A stretch of DNA of 64,000 nucleotides from Streptomyces qinzhouensis (GTDB lineage Bacteria > Actinomycetota > Actinomycetes > Streptomycetales > Streptomycetaceae). Position numbers and translations under genes: made by a program. The notes below the pieces were generated by a model. The model ran no database searches, had not been told where the DNA came from, and was given only the letters and a program-made list of their open reading frames with translations. The DNA is taken from the NCBI RefSeq assembly GCF_007856155.1, contig NZ_CP042266.1, positions 8,082,485 to 8,146,484 of the forward strand. Reading direction: 5' to 3'. Shown in pieces: positions 17,945 to 25,917 of the stretch (positions are counted from its first letter, which is position 1; each line of letters opens with the position of its first letter).

Positions 17945-19149
17945 CGGGATCCGGTGGCCGCGGTCGGTTGTGGGTGGGGGTCAGGTGGTGTGGGTTTCCC
18001 AGTGGCCGAGGGTCATTTCGGCGGTGATTCCGGGGCCGAAGCCGGCGATGAGGCCGGTGGCTTCGGGTGCGGGGGTGTCTTCTTCGTAGAGTCGGCGGGC
18101 GGCGTCGAGGACGACGGCGCTGGCGATGTTGCCGTGTTCGGTGAGGGTGGCCCAGCTGTGGCGGAAGGCTTTGCGGTCGACGTCGAGGAAGGTGGCGAGG
18201 TCGTCGAGGATGCGGGGGCCGCCGGCGTGGATGATGTAGAAGTCGAGGTTTCCGGCGTTGTGGTGGTGGTTGTGGGCGAAGGTGCGCAGGACGGGGGCGA
18301 GGGGTTCCATGGTTCCGGGGACGCGGCGGTCGAGTTGGAAGTGGAAGCCGGTGTCGCGTACGGCGTAGGAGATCCAGTCTTCGGTGTGGGGGATGAGGTG
18401 GGAGGCGTTGTGGTCGAGGTGGATGCCGGTGCCGCCGGTGCCGCGGACGACGGCTGCGGCGACGGCGTCGCCGAAGAGTCCGTCGGAGAGGAGGGCGCCG
18501 GTGTTGTCGTCGGTGGGCTGGTAGCACAGGGAGCAGAGTTCGCAGGAGACGATGAGGACGTTGGTGCGGGGGTGGGCGAGGCAGAAGTCGTGGGCGCGGT
18601 TGACGGCTGCGGCGCCGGCGGCGCAGCCGAGTTGGGCGATGGGTATCTGGCGGGTGTCGGAGCGGAAGCCCATGTGGTTGATGAGCCATGCGGTCAGTGA
18701 GGGCATGAGGAAGCCGGTGCACGAGACGTAGATGATGGCGTCGATGTCGTGTGCGGTGAGGCCGGCGTTCGTGAGGGCTTGTTCGATGACGGGTGGGGTG
18801 CGTTTTTTGGACTCGAGTTCGTAGATGCGGTTGCGTTCGGCGAGGCCGGGGTGGTGGAGGGTTTTTTCGATGGGCTGGACGAGGTGCCGGGTTTTGACTC
18901 CGGTGTTCCGGATCAGCCTGAGTGCCAGGGGCAGTTGTGGTTTTCCGTGGTGGGTCCGCTCGGCGAACTCCAGGGTCTCTTCCATCGTGATGACGTATTC
19001 CGGCACGTTCACCGCGGGCTTGCACAGCCTGGCCATATCGGGAATCCACCTTCTCTGGAATCGGCCTTCCGTACGAGAAGAGTCGTTCACCCACCTCCGG
19101 TACCACTCGGGCGAGCATCGAGGACCACTGGTCGAACCCCCGGCAACCC
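17945..19149. repeat. Right arm of the 1205-bp inverted repeat
   Basis: This is the reverse complement of 4731-5935. It carries THN synthase copy 2, its 113-bp leader and 36-bp trailer. Outside 19149 the sequence leads to the ECF41 gene, and inside 17945 to the AMP ligase. Neither flank resembles the left-arm flanks, so the duplication unit is exactly the leader-gene-trailer block. Confidence 0.93.
17981..19036 (-). CDS. rppA: Type III polyketide synthase, THN synthase (copy 2)
   Basis: The 351-residue sequence is identical to copy 1, with the same Cys138/His270/Asn303 triad and cysteine-rich SCELCSLCYQP. It heads the leftward operon ligase-methyltransferase-phzB-phzC-phzD-phzE-phzF-phzG-phzB2. 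Its stop codon lies 64 bp before the ligase start. Perfect identity of coding and flanking DNA points to a recent duplication or continuing gene conversion. Confidence 0.95.
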   Translation of the reverse strand: MARLCKPAVNVPEYVITMEETLEFAERTHHGKPQLPLALRLIRNTGVKTRHLVQPIEKTLHHPGLAERNRIYELESKKRTPPVIEQALTNAGLTAHDIDAIIYVSCTGFLMPSLTAWLINHMGFRSDTRQIPIAQLGCAAGAAAVNRAHDFCLAHPRTNVLIVSCELCSLCYQPTDDNTGALLSDGLFGDAVAAAVVRGTGGTGIHLDHNASHLIPHTEDWISYAVRDTGFHFQLDRRVPGTMEPLAPVLRTFAHNHHHNAGNLDFYIIHAGGPRILDDLATFLDVDRKAFRHSWATLTEHGNIASAVVLDAARRLYEEDTPAPEATGLIAGFGPGITAEMTLGHWETHTT

Positions 19150-19399
19150 ACCACCGGTACCCAGGGGCCCCGCGCGACCGCACCCGGACGACGGACGCCT
19201 TCCCGCCAAGAACACCGAAAGCGAGCCGACACCACCCCGGCCGGCACCGAACCCCCCGCACCTCACGTACGGTCGGATCGTCGGGCCCCGCCCCCGCTTC
19301 CGTACCGGGCGGATCCGACACCGACGAACCGAGCCGGACCGAAGCCGCAGGCCCGCCCGACCGGACGCCTTCACGGGTGAGGTGAGCCCGCGCCCCGCC

Positions 19400-19424
19400 T
19401 CACAGTCCGACGCGCTGTCTCGTC
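19400..19424 (+). promoter_or_regulatory. Candidate ECF41 autoregulatory promoter
   Basis: TCACA, 16 nt, then CGTC, about 45 bp before the ECF sigma start. ECF41 factors are known to use a TGTCACA and CGTC promoter, usually in front of their own gene or a neighbour. The match is partial in the -35 region (CTCACA). The rest of the gap from 19150 shows nothing else I can name. Confidence 0.5.
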
Positions 19425-19466
19425 TAACAGGTGACGGCGGACGCGACCTGAGGAGACCCCGACACC

Positions 19467-20414
19467 ATGAGCAGCCGATCCCCGCAGGGAGACGACCCGC
19501 TCGCCCCGGGCCTGAACGCGATCATGAGCGAACGGCGCAAGCTGATCAACCTCTCCTACCGTCTCCTCGGATCACTGGCCGATGCCGAGGACGTCGTGCA
19601 GGAGACCTACGTCCGCTGGTACGCCATGTCCCCCCAGCAGCAGGAAGACATCGAATCCCCCGGCGGCTGGCTGACGAAGGTCGCCAGCCGTATCTGTCTG
19701 GACATGCTCGGCTCGGCGCGGGCCCGCCGGGAGAGCTATGTGGGCGCCTGGCTCCCCGAACCCGTACCCGACCGCACCGAATGGATGACGGGCCGGCCGA
19801 CGGGCAACGCCGTCGACCCGGCCGAACGCGTCACCCTCGACGAGTCGGTCAGCATGGCCTTCCTCGTCGTACTCGAATCACTCACCCCGGCCGAACGCGT
19901 CGCCTTCATCCTCCACGACGTCTTCCGCTACCCCTTCAACGACATCGCCGAGATCGTCGGCCGCACCCCCGCCGCCTGCCGCCAGCTGGCCACATCGGCC
20001 CGCCGCCGCATCCGCGACGCGGAAGCCCCCACGAGATCCACCGACTGGCGGGCCGACACCATCCGCAACTTCAAGCAGGCCTGGGAGGCACAGGACATCG
20101 GCGCCCTCGTCGCCCTCCTCGACCCCGGCGCCGTATCGGTCGCCGACAGCGGCGGCCACGTCGAATCCACGTCCTTCGCCATCGAAGACGACACCGAGCG
20201 CATCGCCCACGGCCTCGTCTCCCTCGTCCGCAGGCTGCCCGGCCTCACCATCCTGGAACGGATGGTCAACGGCCAGCCCGGGCTCGTGGTCCAGCGCGAC
20301 GGCATCATCGTGACCGTCATGGCGTTCGAACTGACCGACGACCGCATCACCCACATCTGGGCCATGCGCAACCCCGACAAACTGCGCCTGTGGCGGGTGG
20401 AGCCGCAGGACTGA
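19467..20414 (+). CDS. ECF41-family RNA polymerase sigma factor with SnoaL-like C-terminus
   Basis: This 315-residue protein has sigma region 2 (DAEDVVQETYVRWY), sigma region 4 (LTPAERVAFILHDVF and the following helix-turn-helix) and a C-terminal NTF2/SnoaL-like domain. The late NPDKL motif is the ECF41 hallmark; that domain tunes activity in place of an anti-sigma factor. It stands alone, diverging from THN synthase copy 2 and converging on the terpene cyclase gene. It is the only regulator inside the meroterpenoid cluster. ECF41 genes usually sit beside oxidoreductase or decarboxylase targets, which are absent here. Confidence 0.9.
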   Translation: MSSRSPQGDDPLAPGLNAIMSERRKLINLSYRLLGSLADAEDVVQETYVRWYAMSPQQQEDIESPGGWLTKVASRICLDMLGSARARRESYVGAWLPEPVPDRTEWMTGRPTGNAVDPAERVTLDESVSMAFLVVLESLTPAERVAFILHDVFRYPFNDIAEIVGRTPAACRQLATSARRRIRDAEAPTRSTDWRADTIRNFKQAWEAQDIGALVALLDPGAVSVADSGGHVESTSFAIEDDTERIAHGLVSLVRRLPGLTILERMVNGQPGLVVQRDGIIVTVMAFELTDDRITHIWAMRNPDKLRLWRVEPQD

Positions 20415-20505
20415 CACCCCCCGCCGGTACCCCGCGCCCCGCCCGCGAGCCGGGCGGCGGCCCCCCAGCACACCGGACGGCACCGGCACCCGGCCGGGCC
20501 TCCGG

Positions 20506-22104
20506 TCAGGCGGCGCCGCCCGCGACCAGGCGGTTGAGCGCCGTCAGGACGTGCACATCCGCCAGTACGGGAAAATCGAAGGGCAGCGGCCGCGGGCCCG
20601 CCTGGTCCGGAACCGAGGTGAACCCGCCGTCGGCATGCTGCCGGTCCTCCAGATAGGCCAGAGCCTTGGCCGGATCGGCCCCCGGCGCGTGCCGGACCAG
20701 CGCGCCCAGAGCCTGCGCGGTGGACAGCACATCACTCTCCTTCCCCGGGCCGTGCCCCCAGCCGCCGTCACCCCCCTGGGCCCGCCTCAGGAAGTCCGTG
20801 GCCCGGACCGTGCACGCGTCGGCGCGCCGCCGCAGCTCCACCGCGGACGCGGGCACCCGGGACAGGGCGTCCAGAACCCGCAGGACGACGCTCGGCGTAC
20901 TCAGCGACCAGCCCGGTTCAAAGCTCCCGTCCGCCCGCTGAGCACCGATGAGTACGTCGGCCGCCGGGCCGAGCAGATCCTCATGACGGCTCCAGGGCAG
21001 GGCGATCACGGCTCCCGCCGTCATGTCGAGATCCCAGGGATGACCCCGCAGATAGGTCGGAAACCCGCCCCCCTCGTTCGCCCGGGCCCGCAGATACGCC
21101 TCGCCCCCCTCGATACCGTGCCGGAACCTCGTCTCGTCGAGTGCCCGCAGGAACTCCACACACCGGGCGGTGTCGTCGACATCGGTCTGGGTCGTGTTCT
21201 CGTTGTAACCCCAGCCGCCGTCGGCGTGCTGCCGGGAGGCGAGGTACCGGCCCATCCGCGCCACGAGACGCGCATGCCCCGGCACGGGCGCCAGCGCCAC
21301 CCCGGCCAGAGCGGTCACGAAGACCTCCTGCCCGTCGATGAACGGCACACCACCGTCCGGCCCGCGCAGCCGGACCAGCGCCTCGATACCCTCCCGCATC
21401 AGTTCGCAGCCCGGCCGGTACAGGTGCAGCGCGTGCAGGGCCACCAGGTGAGCCAGCGCGTTCCCCTCCCACACCCGCCCCGCCGGGAAGGCGGCCAGCC
21501 GCCGCACCAGCAGATCCTGGTACTCGAGCAGCTCCTGCTGCTGTACGGCGTCCCCCGGCACCCCGTCCCGCCCCGCACCCCGGTCGGCGTACACATGCAG
21601 AACGGTGGCCGCACACAGCGTCAACTCCGTCCACACCGCCTGCGGCCGCGGACCGATACTCCCCGGATCGGGGCGTGCGCCGTCCGGCAGCAGTCCGCAC
21701 AGCAGCAGAATCGTCTCCAGCAGAAGCCGCTTGCGCGCACCGGTGCCGTGCCGGGACCTTCCGAGATTCAGTACGTCCCCGGCGTCGCAGGGCCGGCCGA
21801 GCAGCGCATCGGCGATCACCCGCTCCAGGGCGCCCTTCGGCCGGGCGTGCTGAAGATAGTCCTGGAGCTCCTTCTGCGCCCGGGGCAGCGCACGCTCCTT
21901 GCGCAGCAGAAGCAGCAGCAGCGCGGACTCGATGATCCGGCCGGCGCACCGGTCCTTGAGGGCACCCTCGCCGTCCACCTGCACGGCCAGATGGCGCGCC
22001 ACCCGGTTCCGCACCGCCTCGGCCCCGGACCGCTGCCCGCCCCCGCCCGCTGCAGGCGGCTGCGGGGCGGAGCCGCCCGCGGAGCCAACTAGACGATCAC
22101 TCAT
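20506..22104 (-). CDS. Class II terpene cyclase (DxDD type)
   Basis: This 532-residue alpha-barrel cyclase has the protonating motif DVDDT at about residue 307 and several QW-like repeats (DGGWGYN, DGSFEPGWS, GGDGGWGHG). The length fits bacterial class II diterpene or meroterpenoid cyclases rather than squalene-hopene cyclases of about 630 residues. No DDxxD class I site is evident. Such enzymes start cyclisation by protonating the terminal alkene or epoxide of a prenyl chain. In this cluster the substrate may be a geranyl-, farnesyl- or geranylgeranyl-aromatic or the free diphosphate. The start has AAGGAA upstream. Confidence 0.85.
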   Translation of the reverse strand: MSDRLVGSAGGSAPQPPAAGGGGQRSGAEAVRNRVARHLAVQVDGEGALKDRCAGRIIESALLLLLLRKERALPRAQKELQDYLQHARPKGALERVIADALLGRPCDAGDVLNLGRSRHGTGARKRLLLETILLLCGLLPDGARPDPGSIGPRPQAVWTELTLCAATVLHVYADRGAGRDGVPGDAVQQQELLEYQDLLVRRLAAFPAGRVWEGNALAHLVALHALHLYRPGCELMREGIEALVRLRGPDGGVPFIDGQEVFVTALAGVALAPVPGHARLVARMGRYLASRQHADGGWGYNENTTQTDVDDTARCVEFLRALDETRFRHGIEGGEAYLRARANEGGGFPTYLRGHPWDLDMTAGAVIALPWSRHEDLLGPAADVLIGAQRADGSFEPGWSLSTPSVVLRVLDALSRVPASAVELRRRADACTVRATDFLRRAQGGDGGWGHGPGKESDVLSTAQALGALVRHAPGADPAKALAYLEDRQHADGGFTSVPDQAGPRPLPFDFPVLADVHVLTALNRLVAGGAA

Positions 22105-22648
22105 GCTCAGTTCCTTTCGGATGTCCGAAGGCGCGGACCGCCCGTGCAGCGGCCCGCGCCGGGGTCGCCGGGCACAGAAGGGGAGAAACGGACGCCACCG
22201 GCGCCGAGAGGTCCCGGGGCCGGGCGCCGGAGCGAAATCCGACGGCACGACAAGGACCCTGCGCGGGCGGAGCTCCACGAGAACGCCGGCTCTACGCCCT
22301 CGCCACCGGGCCCCGGGCGGACCTTCCCGCCCGTCGGGGGAAACAAGAAAGCCGAGCCGGTGGGAGGAGAACCTCAACCACCGCTCGGCTGAATCCGGGC
22401 ACGGAAAGCGTGCGGACATAGTGACACGACCGGCATCACCGGGCAAGAGCGTCCGCCGGCCCGGCCGCATCCGCCGCCGGGACGGTGCGCCCCGGCCCGG
22501 ACCGCCCGGGTCGGTACCCGCTCCGTGCGGGGCGCCCGGGGTCCCGTCCCCGGCCCGGGAAAATCAGGAGACCTCACAAATCAGGGTCCCGCGTCGTCGG
22601 TCAAGTGTTCTGAAAGGCCGAGTAGCCGAAAGAAATGGGGACTTCACG
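22105..22648. other. Divergent control region without a gene
   Basis: The 544 bp between the terpene cyclase (leftward) and the DUF6220-like membrane gene (rightward) hold no frame with a convincing protein. Promoters for both genes should lie here; I could not assign -10/-35 boxes. Confidence 0.5.
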
Positions 22649-23101
22649 ATGCACGACACCTCTTCCGAGGGCGCGCCCTCCCACGCCGGGCCGGGCACGA
22701 TACTGGTGCCGGCCCGGGTGGTGGAAGGCCGCGGCGCGGTGACCATGCTGCGGGTCGTGGCGGCCCTCGCCGCTCTTCAGACCGTGGTGCAGGGCCTGCT
22801 GGCCGGGATGTTGCTGGGCGGCGACGTCGACTCGATCGACCCGCACGGCTTCAACGCCTATGTCTTCGAGCTTCTGGTGTTCCTCCAGGTCGTGGCCGCC
22901 GTCCTGCTGTGGCGCCGCAACCGCTGGCTGACCTGGCCGCTGAAGGCGACCATCGCCCTTCTGGTGCTGGCCTTCACCCAGACTCTGCTGGGGCTGGAGG
23001 GATCGCTCGCCGCGCATGTCGCTCTCGGCGTGGGCCTGTGCGCGATGGAGACGGCGCTTGTCCTGCGGGCCTTCGCGCTCCGGGTGAACCCGGCCGGCTG
23101 A
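22649..23101 (+). CDS. Small four-helix membrane protein, DUF6220-like
   Basis: This 150-residue protein has a polar N-terminus of about 30 residues followed by four hydrophobic spans. LLAGMLLG, the first-loop DPHGFNAY and the late AAHVALGVGL resemble DUF6220 membrane proteins, whose function is unknown. It is followed by a strong terminator, so it is probably monocistronic. Its link to the cluster is by position only. Confidence 0.7.
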   Translation: MHDTSSEGAPSHAGPGTILVPARVVEGRGAVTMLRVVAALAALQTVVQGLLAGMLLGGDVDSIDPHGFNAYVFELLVFLQVVAAVLLWRRNRWLTWPLKATIALLVLAFTQTLLGLEGSLAAHVALGVGLCAMETALVLRAFALRVNPAG

Positions 23102-23259
23102 CGTTTCGCCCGGCCGGTGCCGCGGGCACCCGGTCCGGGGCGACGGGCGGCCCCGTCACCTCACATCGTGAGGGGCTGCGTCGTCGTATAGGTGGAGGCC
23201 GGGTTCGCATCCTGCTCCCCCGACAGGTGGCCTGATCCGGGTCACTCGGTCTCCACCCG

Positions 23260-23299
23260 GCGTTTCCGGCTTCGGCTACCGGGCCGAAGCCGGAAACGC
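23260..23299 (+). terminator. Strong 16-bp hairpin terminator
   Basis: GCGTTTCCGGCTTCGG and its exact complement frame an 8-nt loop. It lies 159 bp after the membrane gene and faces the end of the leftward methyltransferase, so it may act in both directions. A smaller palindrome, CCTCAC-ATC-GTGAGG, lies at 23159-23173. Confidence 0.8.
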
Positions 23300-23490
23300 T
23301 CCCCGACGGGTCCTTCGCGAGGCTCCGCCGGATCAAACGTTTCCCAGCATACGGACGTCGAGTACGGCCGCGCAAAGGCCCGCGCGAAGGGCCCGCGGGA
23401 ACCGGCCAACAGGGCCGGCCGGTGCCCGGGGCGCCGCCCCGCCCGGCGCGGTACCCCGGCTCGGGGCACCCCGCCGGGCGGCAGCGCCGG

Positions 23491-24540
23491 TCAGACCGCC
23501 ACGGCCGCCTCGACCACCGACGCGTGCGGCGAGGGCTCCAGGAACTGCACGACCTCGAATCCCGCCTCCGTGAGCAGTTCCTCGTACTCCGCGCGGGTCC
23601 GGTTCCTTCCGTTGAGGACCGTCATCATCAGCATGTCGACCGTCTTGCCGAAGTGCGGCTCGTTGCCCACCGGGATCATGGGATTGACGACCAGCAGCCG
23701 CCCGTGCGCGGGCATGGCGTCGCGGCAGGTGCGCAGGATGCTCACACACTGCCCGTCCGGCCAGCTGGCGAGTATGTGCTTGAGGAAGTAGACATCGGCG
23801 CCGGCCGGTACGGAGGCGAAGAAGTCCCCGGACTCGGCCCGCCAGCGGCCGGCCAGGTCCGGGGTGTCGAGGACGTGCCCGGCCACCACGTTCTCCAGAT
23901 CGAACAGGGTGCCCGTCATATGCGGGTTGCGCAGCAGGACGGAGCGCACCAGGCCGCCGCGGCCGCCACCCACGTCGACGACGCTCTTGGCCCGGGAGAA
24001 GTCGAAGGCCTCGGCGATGTCGTTGCTCAGTGCCTGGGAGGCGGCCGCCATGCTGGAGTTGAAAGCCGTGCCGAACTCCCGGTCGGTGGCGACGTAGTCG
24101 TAGAAGGGGGTGCCGTACTGGTTCTCGAAGGCGGTGGTGCCGGTGCGCACCGCTTCGTGGAGACGGCCGGCCGGCTCCCAGAACGGGGCCTCGCTGTAGA
24201 CCATGATGTTGTCGCGCAGCGACCCCACCGCGTCGGTGCGCAGCGGCTGTGCGAGCGGGGTGAGGTGGAAACGGCCCGTCTCGTCCTCACGGAAGACCCC
24301 CTTGGTGGCGAGGAACCTCAGGAGCCGGTACAGATGCGGTGCGTGGGCCCCGGTCGCCTCGGCGAGTTCACCGGCCGTGCGGGGGCCGATCACCAGGTGA
24401 TCGGCGATACCGAAACGTGCGGCACTGTTCAGCGCCGCCGAGTACAGGTATCCCAGGGCGAGGTCGAGCAGTTCACCCGCTTCCTGCCTGCTGTCGGGGC
24501 TCGACGGAACTGCTTCGCCCCCGCGGTGAGCGACTGACAT
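23491..24540 (-). CDS. SAM-dependent methyltransferase (Methyltransf_2 type) lacking the usual catalytic histidine
   Basis: This 349-residue enzyme has a dimerisation winged helix (1-100) and Rossmann domain with VVDVGGGRGG. The active-site segment reads LKHILASWPDG, where classical O-methyltransferases have ILHDW. The phenazine N-methyltransferase PhzM likewise lacks that histidine, as I recall, which would favour N- or C-methylation here. The start has AGGGAG upstream. It lies 269 bp downstream of prenyltransferase 2 on the same strand. Confidence 0.87.
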   Translation of the reverse strand: MSVAHRGGEAVPSSPDSRQEAGELLDLALGYLYSAALNSAARFGIADHLVIGPRTAGELAEATGAHAPHLYRLLRFLATKGVFREDETGRFHLTPLAQPLRTDAVGSLRDNIMVYSEAPFWEPAGRLHEAVRTGTTAFENQYGTPFYDYVATDREFGTAFNSSMAAASQALSNDIAEAFDFSRAKSVVDVGGGRGGLVRSVLLRNPHMTGTLFDLENVVAGHVLDTPDLAGRWRAESGDFFASVPAGADVYFLKHILASWPDGQCVSILRTCRDAMPAHGRLLVVNPMIPVGNEPHFGKTVDMLMMTVLNGRNRTRAEYEELLTEAGFEVVQFLEPSPHASVVEAAVAV

Positions 24541-24809
24541 CGTTCAACTCCCTCTCGTGCGTCCGGAGAACCAGGAATGCGTGGTGAGCGCAGAGACCAG
24601 GTATCGGCGCCCATCCTCCGCACGGCCCGTCGCGTTCCGTTCGAGTACGGTTCGAGTACCGCACGAGTGGGATGTCCGAGCGGCCGGTCCCCCCGGGCGG
24701 GGTGCACCGGACGCGGCCGCCGGCGGCGGCCCGGCACGGCCCGGCACGGCACGGCCCGGGGCGGGCCGTGCCGGGTGAGGTGCGGCGGTCCGGGACGACC
24801 CGCGGAGTG

Positions 24810-25712
24810 TCAGTTCGCGGGCTGAACCCGGTCCCGTGTCTCGGAGGTCATCCGGTAGTAGGCCGCGAGCTTGTAGTACTCCTCATCGGCGGACAACGCG
24901 CCGGCACAGACGAGCACCCGGTCACCTCCGTAGGCGTACGGCACCTTTCCGGCGAAGTTCTCGAGTACCGGATCGGCGTGGGTCAGGACCGCCGCCGGGT
25001 CCGTGGTCCGCACGGAGAAGCTGATCCGCTCGATCTCCGGAGAATCCCAGCCGAAGGTCGGGTACACGGCCGACGAGGTCCCGATGAAATCGAGCAGCTG
25101 CCCGCTGGGCTCCGGCAGCCCGAATTCCCGGACCATCGACAGAACGGCTCCGCGTTCGACCTGCCCGGCGCCGAGCCCGTTGAAGTACACATTCCACGTT
25201 CTGTGTGCGTAATCGATCGCTATGGCCGACACCTTGCCGTCCAGGCCGTACTCGGCGAACGCATCCGCATGCGCCGACAGGCCGACCGGCATGGACGGGA
25301 CGTCGACGAGCCCCGCCAGTTCCTGGAAGCCGCCCAGCGGGAAGACGAGGTAAGCCTTGTTGAATCCGCGGTTGATTCCGTAGTCGACGCCGTAGGCGGA
25401 GACGGGGAATCTCTTCCGGAGGTCCGAGAAGAGAGCGCGAATCGGGTGACTCGTTTCACCGGTCAGGCCTCGGGCCAGGGCGATCTCGTAGGGATCCCCG
25501 GCACCCGGAGGCATCGTGAAGTCGAAGGAGACGTCGTCGACGCGTCCCCCGCTGGTCACTGCGTTGAGGACGACGGTGGAGGCGATCACATCCCGGAACG
25601 CGGTGAGGACCGGCCGCATCATGTCGCGGGAGCAGGCCACCCCCAACAGCCCGGCCGCTTCTCGCACGGCCGCGTACAGAGACTCACCCTCGGCGCCGGC
25701 GTCTTCGGACAC
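24810..25712 (-). CDS. ABBA aromatic prenyltransferase 2
   Basis: This 300-residue PT-barrel prenyltransferase is paralogous to those at 3685 and 25918. Shared features are the DVPSMPVGL region, RTWNVYFNGLG and FGWDSPEIER. GTG at 25712 is chosen because GGAGG lies just upstream, the homology with the paralogues begins there, and the length matches theirs (303 and 298). An ATG at 25823 in the same frame would add 37 unrelated residues encoded by a hairpin. The acceptor is unknown. Confidence 0.9.
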   Translation of the reverse strand: MSEDAGAEGESLYAAVREAAGLLGVACSRDMMRPVLTAFRDVIASTVVLNAVTSGGRVDDVSFDFTMPPGAGDPYEIALARGLTGETSHPIRALFSDLRKRFPVSAYGVDYGINRGFNKAYLVFPLGGFQELAGLVDVPSMPVGLSAHADAFAEYGLDGKVSAIAIDYAHRTWNVYFNGLGAGQVERGAVLSMVREFGLPEPSGQLLDFIGTSSAVYPTFGWDSPEIERISFSVRTTDPAAVLTHADPVLENFAGKVPYAYGGDRVLVCAGALSADEEYYKLAAYYRMTSETRDRVQPAN

Positions 25713-25745
25713 CCCGCCTCCGGACACGGCGTGATCACTTACTGC

Positions 25746-25795
25746 TCGTACCGCCCGGTACCGGCCGATTGCCGCGCCGGTACCGGGCGGTACGA
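25746..25795 (-). promoter_or_regulatory. 20-bp perfect hairpin between prenyltransferases 3 and 2
   Basis: TCGTACCGCCCGGTACCGGC and its exact complement flank a 10-nt loop, within the 205-bp gap between the two prenyltransferase genes. It could attenuate transcription into the second gene, mark an mRNA processing site, or bind a regulator. Each arm also contains the self-complementary core CCGGTACCGG. Confidence 0.7.
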
Positions 25796-25917
25796 CGGGC
25801 TCCTGCAGTGCACCTTCAGCCATGATTTCCCCCTGGCAGCGATTTCCAGCTGTTCGAGGCGAATCATGTTTGCCGCGGCTCGAGGAAGGTTCGAGAAGCG
25901 CTGGGGCCCGGCCCGCG

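Noticed and set aside
20551..22092. Rightward 513-codon frame opposite the terpene cyclase
   Set aside because: Composition is Arg/Gln/Pro-rich with no motif; it mirrors the cyclase gene.
23161..23225. Possible tRNA (GGGTTCGCATCC-like T arm)
   Set aside because: No acceptor stem, D arm or anticodon stem can be folded around it, and the T stem does not pair.
25713..25823. ATG start for prenyltransferase 2 at 25823
   Set aside because: It would add 37 residues encoded largely by a 20-bp hairpin, with no likeness to the paralogues. GTG 25712 has GGAGG and gives the family length.
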